Shown here in pieces: positions 7,611-13,206 of a stretch of DNA of 18,516 nt. Origin of the DNA: Actinomycetes bacterium (lineage in GTDB: Bacteria > Actinomycetota > Acidimicrobiia > Acidimicrobiales > Microtrichaceae); the NCBI GenBank assembly GCA_023392475.1, contig JAEVZA010000196.1, positions 1 to 18,516 of the forward strand, read 5' to 3'. How positions within the stretch are numbered: the stretch's first letter is position 1; each line of letters opens with the position of its first letter. A program made the translations under genes and the position numbers. Below the pieces are notes generated by a model. It searched no databases. It was not told where the DNA came from and was given only the letters and a program-made list of their open reading frames with translations.

Positions 7611-8072
7611 TCAGTAGTCGCCCTTGATGACGAAGTAGGAGCCGCGGATCGTGCCGGCGAGCTTCGACTTCTGCCGCGCGAACTTGAAGGCGGCGAGCTC
7701 CTCCGGGATCTCCATCCCCTCCGAGAGCTTGAAGCCCACGGCGTGCTTCTTCGGGTTGTCGAGGTCCCACATCACGTTGATGGACAGGCCGCTCTCGTAG
7801 AAGACGTAGTCCATCTTGATGTTCTCGACCTGGAACGACGTCGCCTCGAGGGCCGGGGACGCGATCTCGATGTCGCGCTCCTCCTTGAGGATCCTGTTCA
7901 CGCGGTCCAGCGTCTTCTTCGCCTTGCTCGCCGGCTCGACGGTGAACACGTGGTCGTACTTGTTCTTGAAGTAGCGGGCCTCGTTGGCCCGCAGGCCGGC
8001 CAGGGCGTCGACGACGGGTGACGACTCGAGCCCCTCGGTCGACACGTTGGTGAAGTCCACTGCGTACGACAT
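7611..8072 (-). CDS. Hypothetical protein, Lys-rich, cytoplasmic
   Basis: A 153-residue protein that I do not recognise. It starts MSYAVDFTNVSTEGLES and has a good ribosome site (GGAGG about 7 bp before the ATG). There is no signal peptide or transmembrane segment. The first half is helical and basic (ANEARYFKNKYDHVF, SKAKKTLDRVNRILKEE); the second half reads as beta strands (TSFQVENIKMDYVFYES, LSINVMWDL, GTIRGSYFVIKGDY). Lys outnumbers Arg about 14 to 7, the reverse of every neighbour, although codon third positions remain GC-rich. That suggests a highly constrained protein, perhaps abundant or nucleic-acid-binding, rather than recent transfer. It stands alone, with a lipoprotein gene downstream on the same strand after 72 bp. 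Confidence 0.75.
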   Translation of the reverse strand: MSYAVDFTNVSTEGLESSPVVDALAGLRANEARYFKNKYDHVFTVEPASKAKKTLDRVNRILKEERDIEIASPALEATSFQVENIKMDYVFYESGLSINVMWDLDNPKKHAVGFKLSEGMEIPEELAAFKFARQKSKLAGTIRGSYFVIKGDY

Positions 8073-8144
8073 GGCGTTCCTCCACGACCTCGGCCCGACG
8101 GCCTCGCGAGGACGGCAGGCTATCCCCGCGCCTCGGCGCCCGGG

Positions 8145-8729
8145 TCAGGCGGTCGTCGTGGTGGTCGACGCCGAGGTCGACGTGGACGTCGAGCTCGAGC
8201 CGGTGCCCGACGTCGTGGTGGACGTGGTCGAGGCCGAGCCGCCCCCGCCGGTCAGGACGACCACGACGTAGGTGGTGCCGGAGTGCTCCACGACGGTGAT
8301 CGACCCCTCGTAGGTGCCGCTGATCTTCATGCTGCCGAGGAACGTGCCGCCGGGCTGCACGGAGCGCACGTCGGTCGGGTGCAGGTCGGACTCGGACTTG
8401 TAGGCGTCGAACGCGTCGGAGCCGGACTGCTTCGTCGTGTACACCGCGACCTTGACGCCGGAGTCGCTCCCGGCCGCGGAGCCGGAGCCCGCCACCTTCG
8501 AGGACTTCGGCGCGGGGAAGCCGGACGGCCAGTTCGGCGGCAGCTGGCCGTCGAGCGACAGCGACACCTGGCCGTCAGGCGTGTCGACGGCGAAGGACCT
8601 GTCCCCGGACGACACGGTGTCGGACGACTTCGTCGTCACGGTGGTCGTCGAGCTGCTGTCGTCCTTGGAGCACCCGGCCGCGAGGACTGCGAGCGCGATG
8701 ACGGCGATGACGACGATGGATCTGCGCAC
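8145..8729 (-). CDS. Small secreted lipoprotein with Ser/Thr-rich N- and C-terminal tracts
   Basis: A 194-residue protein with a lipoprotein signal peptide: MRRS, a hydrophobic stretch, and the lipobox LAAGC with acylated Cys20. A Ser/Thr-rich linker follows (to about residue 45), then a compact domain of about 110 residues (SFAVDTPDGQVSLSLDGQLPP through SITVVEHSGTTYVVVVLTG), and finally a tail of about 30 residues composed almost wholly of Ser, Thr, Gly and Ala. The domain is not one I can name. GTG 8729 was chosen over an in-frame GTG at 8741 because GGAGG sits 6 bp before 8729. It should be anchored to the outer face of the membrane; the low-complexity tail could reach into the cell wall or be glycosylated, which is inference. 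Confidence 0.82.
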   Translation of the reverse strand: MRRSIVVIAVIALAVLAAGCSKDDSSSTTTVTTKSSDTVSSGDRSFAVDTPDGQVSLSLDGQLPPNWPSGFPAPKSSKVAGSGSAAGSDSGVKVAVYTTKQSGSDAFDAYKSESDLHPTDVRSVQPGGTFLGSMKISGTYEGSITVVEHSGTTYVVVVLTGGGGSASTTSTTTSGTGSSSTSTSTSASTTTTTA

Positions 8730-8850
8730 TTCGACCTCCACGGGTGACGGCGTGGACGATACGGACAGGCACGCGGTCCCGTCCTCCCCCAGATCGGGTG
8801 ATGCCGACCAGCCCCATCATGTCCCCGGGGTGCGGTGCGATGCTGGACCG

Positions 8851-9205
8851 ATGCCACCGGACCGGCCGTCCCGCCGCCTCGACCGCCTCGACCGCTCCCA
8901 GCTGCCCGCCGAGTTCACGCCGGAGACCGTGCGGGCGATGGGCATGCGGACGGCGCGCCTCCTCGCGCGGCACGACAACGGCGTCCTCACGCCGGCCGAG
9001 CAGCAGGCGTTCGACCGGGCCCTGCGCGAGGTGCTCCAGGGGTCGACCGATCGCCTCGGGCGCTCCGTCGACCGGACCCGTCGGCGCGGACCCGTCGACA
9101 TCGACCCCGACCTCCGCCCGTCCTACGTGCGAACCCGCCGCCGGCTCGACGAGCAGGCGAGGTGGGCGCGCCAGGCCTTCCCGCAGCTGACCGACGACTG
9201 GGGAG
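8851..9205 (+). CDS. Hypothetical protein, N-terminal part; reading frame broken near 9200
   Basis: From ATG 8851 (GTG 8830 is an alternative) about 118 plausible residues are encoded, up to FPQLTDDW: an amphipathic, Arg-rich helical region with TPAEQQAFDRALREVLQG. No stop follows in this frame until 9663, but from about 9200 the translation turns into an Arg-rich shadow, while normal coding character moves to the next frame (9206-9622). The likeliest reading is a single gene 8851-9622 of about 257 residues with a one-base discrepancy in the G-rich stretch at 9200-9210. Removing one G from GGGG would give TDDWEVGGTG and join the halves. The end given here is the point of frame change, not a stop codon. 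No family recognised. Confidence 0.55.
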
Positions 9206-9622
9206 GTGGGCGGCACGGGCGCGAGCGCCCCCGGCGACGGCGCCGAGGTCGGCGCGCCGAACGCACCGGGCGACGAACCGCCCGAGGACGGGCCCGACGG
9301 GGCCGACGAGCAGGACGACGTCTCCATCGGCGCGTTCGAGGCCGAGGTGGCCCAGACGTCGGACACCATGGTCATCCTCGAGCAGATCGCCGAGCTCCAG
9401 AAGCAGCAGCTCGAGCACCAGCGGTCCCAGCTGCTGAGCGAGACCCGGGGCGTGTTCTTCGCGCTCGCGGTGTCGGTCGCCGTGATCGTCGCCGGCATCG
9501 CACCCCTCGTGCAGGCGTCGCCCCACGACCGCCGGCTCATCCTCATGTGGACGGCGATCGTCTGCGCGCTGGCCGGGCTCGTCTACGCCGCGGTCCGGGC
9601 CGTCCAGTCGCGGTCCGACTGA
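9206..9622 (+). CDS. Hypothetical membrane protein with coiled coil and two C-terminal TM helices
   Basis: If it starts independently at GTG 9206 the product has 138 residues. It begins with an acidic Gly/Pro/Asp-rich linker (about residues 1-40), followed by a coiled coil (TMVILEQIAELQKQQLEHQRSQ, about 53-75) and two transmembrane helices (VFFALAVSVAVIVAGIAPLV and MWTAIVCALAGLVYAAV) joined by a short polar turn. The N-terminus would be cytoplasmic and both helices would form a hairpin. A disordered linker at the very N-terminus, and the uninterrupted coding region in the adjoining frame upstream, make it more likely to be the C-terminal half of a frame-broken gene starting at 8851. No function can be assigned. 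Confidence 0.68.
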   Translation: MGGTGASAPGDGAEVGAPNAPGDEPPEDGPDGADEQDDVSIGAFEAEVAQTSDTMVILEQIAELQKQQLEHQRSQLLSETRGVFFALAVSVAVIVAGIAPLVQASPHDRRLILMWTAIVCALAGLVYAAVRAVQSRSD

Positions 9623-9633
9623 GCGCGCGGCGA

Positions 9634-9659
9634 CACGTCCGAGGCGTCCTCGACGCGTG
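9634..9659. terminator. Hairpin between convergent genes
   Basis: CGAGG-CGT-CCTCG at 9640-9652 forms a perfect 5-bp stem with partly complementary flanks, within the 47 bp separating the stops of the plus-strand membrane protein and the minus-strand LtrA gene. Short for a terminator; called mainly on position. Confidence 0.35.
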
Positions 9660-9669
9660 CTGACGACGA

Positions 9670-10935
9670 TCAGGTGCCGTGGTCCCCACGCTGTGGGATG
9701 TCGGCGTCGAGGTCGTGGCGCAGCCGGAAGCGGTTGTCGTCGTAGACCCACAGCGTCTCGAACGTGATCATCGCCCACAGCAGCACGTCCACGACCGCCA
9801 ACGCCCACACCGCGTCGATGGTCGTGGCGACGGGGATCAGCACCAGCAGCACGATCGCGACGACCAGGCGCTCGACGTTGATCGTGCCGGCGTTGCGCAG
9901 CCGGAGCGCGACGTGGGCGAGGAGGTAGAGCGCCGTCCCGCCGCACAGGGCCGTGGCGGGCACGGCCGCGAGCGGCTCGGTGCCGTGGGGCACGGCCTCC
10001 TCGAAGGCCAGCGCGCTCAGCACGATGCCCGCCACCATCGGGAAGTGGAGGTACGAGTACGAGTCCCGGGCCAGCCGGTTCCGCTCACGACCCGGCGCGG
10101 CGAGCTCCAGCCGGCGTGCGGTCACGATCGCGACGATGTCGAAGTAGATCCACCACAGCGCCGACGCGAGGCCGAGGCCCAGCGCGCCGACGAGCGCCAC
10201 GGTCGGATCCAGGTCGACCCGGGCACCGACGCCCAGCGCGATGACCGACTCGCCGAGGGCCAGGATGATGATCAGGTTGTGGCGCTCGGCCATGTGGCCG
10301 GGCACGATCCGCCAGCGGTCCACGCCGAACCGGGCCGGGAAGCCCCAGTCGACCGCGATGACGGCGCACCACAGCGCGAGCTGCAGCCCCGGCGCGGCGA
10401 ACGACGCCGCGACCAGCAGGAGCACGACGACCGCGGTGGACGCGGCGAGCCCGATCACCCAGCGCCGGAGGGCGGCGTCCTCACGTGAGCCGAGGACGAA
10501 CAACGTGATGTGGCCGAGGCGCACGAACCCGTAGGCGACGGCGAACCAGATCGCGTTCCGACCGAACGCCTGCGGGATCGAGAACGACACCATCAGCAGG
10601 GCCACCATCACGAGCAGCATCACGATCCGGACGGCGCCCTCCTCCGGATCGACGAGGCTCGTCAGCCACGCGAAGCCGACCCACGCCCACCAGACGACGG
10701 CGAGCAGCACGACGCCACGGACGAGCCCGAGCCAGGACAGGTCGTCGGCCATCAGGGCCGTGCACTGCGTGAAGGCGATGACGAAGACGAGGTCGAAGAA
10801 CAGCTCGAGCGGCTTCACCCCGTCGCGCTCGCGGAGCTCGGCCCGCAGGTGGACGCGGTGCTCCGCCGTCCGGCGCGTGCGGCGCCACGGGAAGGCCTCG
10901 ACGGTCAGCTCGGTCCTGGCCCACCTGCGGAGCAC
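9670..10935 (-). CDS. Low temperature requirement protein A (LtrA) family membrane protein
   Basis: A 421-residue polytopic membrane protein. The LtrA hallmark ELFFDLVFVIAFTQ sits at the start of the first membrane helix (about residue 42), and about ten hydrophobic helices follow. The conserved central segment RFGVDRWRIVPGHMAERHNLIIILALGESVIALG carries the HxxERHxLxxIxxLGE pattern of the family. The family is named from a Listeria gene needed for growth in the cold; its molecular activity is unknown. The chosen GTG at 10935 gives a short basic cytoplasmic N-terminus. No ribosome site is visible, but CATACT ends 6 bp before the GTG, compatible with a leaderless transcript. The gene is divergent from the RCC1-repeat lipoprotein. 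Confidence 0.9.
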   Translation of the reverse strand: MLRRWARTELTVEAFPWRRTRRTAEHRVHLRAELRERDGVKPLELFFDLVFVIAFTQCTALMADDLSWLGLVRGVVLLAVVWWAWVGFAWLTSLVDPEEGAVRIVMLLVMVALLMVSFSIPQAFGRNAIWFAVAYGFVRLGHITLFVLGSREDAALRRWVIGLAASTAVVVLLLVAASFAAPGLQLALWCAVIAVDWGFPARFGVDRWRIVPGHMAERHNLIIILALGESVIALGVGARVDLDPTVALVGALGLGLASALWWIYFDIVAIVTARRLELAAPGRERNRLARDSYSYLHFPMVAGIVLSALAFEEAVPHGTEPLAAVPATALCGGTALYLLAHVALRLRNAGTINVERLVVAIVLLVLIPVATTIDAVWALAVVDVLLWAMITFETLWVYDDNRFRLRHDLDADIPQRGDHGT

Positions 10936-10982
10936 GTCGCCAGTATGTGGAGCGGCGGCCCGTCGTGCCACGGGCAGGACCG

Positions 10983-11012
10983 TTGACACGCGCGCTGAGC
11001 GGTGTTCACCAT
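10983..11012 (+). promoter_or_regulatory. Possible promoter of the RCC1-repeat lipoprotein gene
   Basis: A consensus -35 box TTGACA at 10983-10988 lies in the divergent region. The -10 candidate 18 bp later, CACCAT at 11007-11012, is weak. TGACAC and GTGTTCA within it also form a loose inverted repeat. The start codon would be about 24 bp after the transcription start. Confidence 0.25.
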
Positions 11013-11041
11013 GACCCCAGGCTGAGTCGGGGGTGCTGGGG

Positions 11042-12247
11042 ATGAGGCGTCGGCTGTTCGTTGCTGCCGTGATGTCGATCGTGGGGCTGTGGGCGACCGC
11101 GTGCGCGCCACCACCCACCCCACCGACGACCACGACCACCACCAGCACGACGACCACCAGCACGACGACGACCACGACCGCGCCACCGTCGGTGGCGTGG
11201 CAGGTCGAGGGGTCGATCTACAGCACGTGCGCCATCACGGCCGCGGCGACGGTCGAGTGCTGGGGCGACGGCGAGCACGGCGCGCTCGGTGACGGCACGG
11301 GCCTGATGCACCACGCCTCCTCGCCGATCGCCGTCAGCGGCCTGTCCGGGGTCACGGACCTCGCCGGGGGCGACTTCTTCTGGTGCGCCCTCGTGGCCGG
11401 CGGCCAGGTGCGGTGCTGGGGTGCCAACGGCAGCGGGCAGCTCGGGAACGGGACGACGCTGGAGTCGTCCGTCCCGGTCACGGTCACCGGGATCTCGGGC
11501 GCCACCGCCATCTCCGCGGGCGGCGAGCAGGCGTGCGCGGTCGTCGCCGGCACCGTGCGGTGCTGGGGCAACGACCAGGAGGGTCAGCTCGGCGACGGCA
11601 CCACGAGCAACACGTCGACACCCGTGCAGGCCGTCGGGGTGAGCGGCGCGACCGACGTCGCCGTCGGCCACTACCACAGCTGCGCGCTCGTCTCGGGTGG
11701 CTCGGTGTCGTGCTGGGGCAGCGCGAGCTTCGGGCAGCTCGGCGACGGCGTGTACGTCGGTCGCTCGACCGCGGCGCCCGTGTCCGGCCTGACCGGTGCG
11801 ACGCAGCTGGTGAGCGGGTACTTCCACACGTGCGCGCTCGTGGGCGGCACCGTCAGGTGCTGGGGCTACGACCTGTACGGGCAGCTCGGCGACAACAGCG
11901 TCGCGACCGACTCGCCGTCGCCCACGATGGTCGTCGGCATGTCGTCCGCCGTCCGCCTGGCAGCGAACGAGCACACCACCTGCGCGGTGTCGGCCGACGG
12001 CACCGTGTCGTGCTGGGGGCACAACGAGTCCGGACAGGTCGGCACCGGCACCACGTCGACCCGCGTGCCGACCCCGTCGGCCGTGGCCGGGATCAGCGGG
12101 GCGAGCGACGCCGGTGTCGGCGTCGACCACGCGTGCGCGGTGTCCTCGGGCAGCACCGTGCGGTGCTGGGGGTCCAACGCATCGGGGCAGCTGGGCGACG
12201 GCACGACCACCGACAGCTACACGCCGGTCACCGCCGCCACGTTCTGA
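11042..12247 (+). CDS. Lipoprotein with seven RCC1-type repeats (beta propeller)
   Basis: The 401-residue protein begins with a lipoprotein signal peptide (MRRRLFVAAVMSIVGLWATAC, Cys21) and then a Pro/Thr stalk of about 28 residues. The rest is seven repeats of 49-52 residues, each with a CA(V/L/I) strand and a (R/S/E)CWG-x4-5-G-x-(L/V)G motif, such as RCWGANGSGQLGNG and SCWGSASFGQLGDG. Seven repeats complete one RCC1/BLIP-II-like propeller. Each blade carries two Cys about 10-13 residues apart, suited to one disulphide per blade outside the cell. The role is probably a cell-surface binding module, partner unknown; chromatin or GTPase functions of eukaryotic RCC1 should not be transferred. 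ATG 11042 is preferred to GTG 11033 because it gives the shorter basic signal-peptide n-region. Confidence 0.9.
   Translation: MRRRLFVAAVMSIVGLWATACAPPPTPPTTTTTTSTTTTSTTTTTTAPPSVAWQVEGSIYSTCAITAAATVECWGDGEHGALGDGTGLMHHASSPIAVSGLSGVTDLAGGDFFWCALVAGGQVRCWGANGSGQLGNGTTLESSVPVTVTGISGATAISAGGEQACAVVAGTVRCWGNDQEGQLGDGTTSNTSTPVQAVGVSGATDVAVGHYHSCALVSGGSVSCWGSASFGQLGDGVYVGRSTAAPVSGLTGATQLVSGYFHTCALVGGTVRCWGYDLYGQLGDNSVATDSPSPTMVVGMSSAVRLAANEHTTCAVSADGTVSCWGHNESGQVGTGTTSTRVPTPSAVAGISGASDAGVGVDHACAVSSGSTVRCWGSNASGQLGDGTTTDSYTPVTAATF
11222..12241 (+). repeat. Seven tandem coding repeats (RCC1 blades), period 147-156 bp
   Basis: The TGCTGGGG core that encodes CWG occurs near 11258, 11414, 11561, 11711, 11858, 12011 and 12164. 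Spacings are 156, 147, 150, 147, 153 and 153 bp, all multiples of three. Four copies share the longer GTGCGGTGCTGGGG or a one- or two-base variant, so the units are recognisable at DNA level and could recombine. Confidence 0.85.
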
Positions 12248-12285
12248 CCGTCGCCTGGGAGCGGCACTGGTCCTCGGTCACCACG

Positions 12286-12304
12286 CCGGCGGACTGACCG
12301 CCGG
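12286..12304. terminator. Hairpin between convergent genes
   Basis: A perfect 7-bp stem, CCGGCGG and CCGCCGG, with a 5-nt loop (ACTGA) lies in the 66 bp between the stops of the RCC1 lipoprotein gene (plus) and the MBL gene (minus). A GC-rich stem without U-tract. Confidence 0.55.
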
Positions 12305-12313
12305 GGGCCGCAC

Positions 12314-13114
12314 TCAGCCGGTCGTCCCCGCGGCCATGGCCGCCACGATCTCCGCGAACGCCTCGGCGCCCGGCGGGACGAACGGCTCGGCGTCGGGGAT
12401 CGAGGCGACGAGCTCCAGGAGGCGATCGGCGTCACCGACCACCGGCGGGAGGTGCGAGGGGACGATCCGCTGGGCGTCGAGGCCGCGCAGCTCCTCGAGC
12501 ACGCCGGCGAGCCGGGCGCGGTCCGTGAGGTGCAGCCACGGCGAGTCGAACGTGGCCCAGGCCGTCATGCCACCGAGCAGCTCGTCGTCGGAGATCTCGT
12601 CGAGCGACCGGTACGAGCCGCCGAGGATCGCACCGAAGGAGTCGACGGGGAACAACGTGCCCGTCGACTCGTCGAGGAACCCCGTCGACATCGGGTTGTC
12701 GTAGGTGGGCGGGCGGAGCGCCCGCAGCCGGCGGTCACCGACGTCGAGGCGGTCGCCCGGGGCCAGCGCGTGGACGCGGTCCAAGGGCACCGGCCACGAC
12801 GAGTTCATGCGCAGCGCACCGAGGCCGTGCGTGGCGAGGCGCGCCGACGGAGCGAGATCGAGGAGCGCACGGAGGTTGCCGGTGTGGTCGAGGTCGTCGT
12901 GGGACAACCAGATCCACGCGAGGTCGGCGGGGTCGATCACCGACGACAGCGCGTCGATGAACTCCTCCTCGTCGATCCCGAGCCCCGTGTCGACGAGGAC
13001 GGGTTGGTCGGCCAGCAGCAGGAAGGCGTTGATCGGGATCGAGCCGACCCCCGGCACGACGAGCTGCGACGGGAGCACGTGCACGTCGGCGCCGACGCGG
13101 TAGGGCTGGTCCAC
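12314..13114 (-). CDS. Second MBL-fold, flavodiiron-like protein
   Basis: A 266-residue single-domain MBL-fold protein. The metal motif is H72-x-D74-x-D76-H77 (LSHDDLDHTGN): an acidic residue takes the place of the second His of HxHxDH, as in oxygen-binding di-iron proteins, where it is Glu. Asp158 (FPVDSF) and His221 (PSHLPP) are further likely ligands. The His expected between Asp76 and Asp158 is not evident; Tyr138 and Asp139 stand in that region. DESTGTLFPVDSFGA resembles DETTGTLFCGDLFTQ of the protein at 1695, so the two are distant paralogues. GTG 13114 is supported by an excellent ribosome site (GGAGGAGA, 4 bp before). It follows the STAND gene by 92 bp on the same strand. Substrate unknown. 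Confidence 0.85.
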   Translation of the reverse strand: MDQPYRVGADVHVLPSQLVVPGVGSIPINAFLLLADQPVLVDTGLGIDEEEFIDALSSVIDPADLAWIWLSHDDLDHTGNLRALLDLAPSARLATHGLGALRMNSSWPVPLDRVHALAPGDRLDVGDRRLRALRPPTYDNPMSTGFLDESTGTLFPVDSFGAILGGSYRSLDEISDDELLGGMTAWATFDSPWLHLTDRARLAGVLEELRGLDAQRIVPSHLPPVVGDADRLLELVASIPDAEPFVPPGAEAFAEIVAAMAAGTTG

Positions 13115-13206
13115 CTGATCTCCTCCCCTCGGGGGCCGCGGGCTGCGGCACCGCCCGGAGAGAGCATGCGCGATCGACGGGCGGCCGACAAGGGCCGGCG
13201 GGCCGA

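Noticed and set aside
9206..9663. Arg-rich continuation of the frame starting at 8851 as the real C-terminus
   Set aside because: Its composition is that of a shadow frame, while the adjoining frame encodes a clear coiled coil and two membrane helices.
11125..11185. ACC/ACG-rich short tandem repeat in the RCC1 gene, considered as a microsatellite or CRISPR-like repeat
   Set aside because: It encodes the Thr-rich stalk after the lipobox; no spacers and no regular repeat unit.
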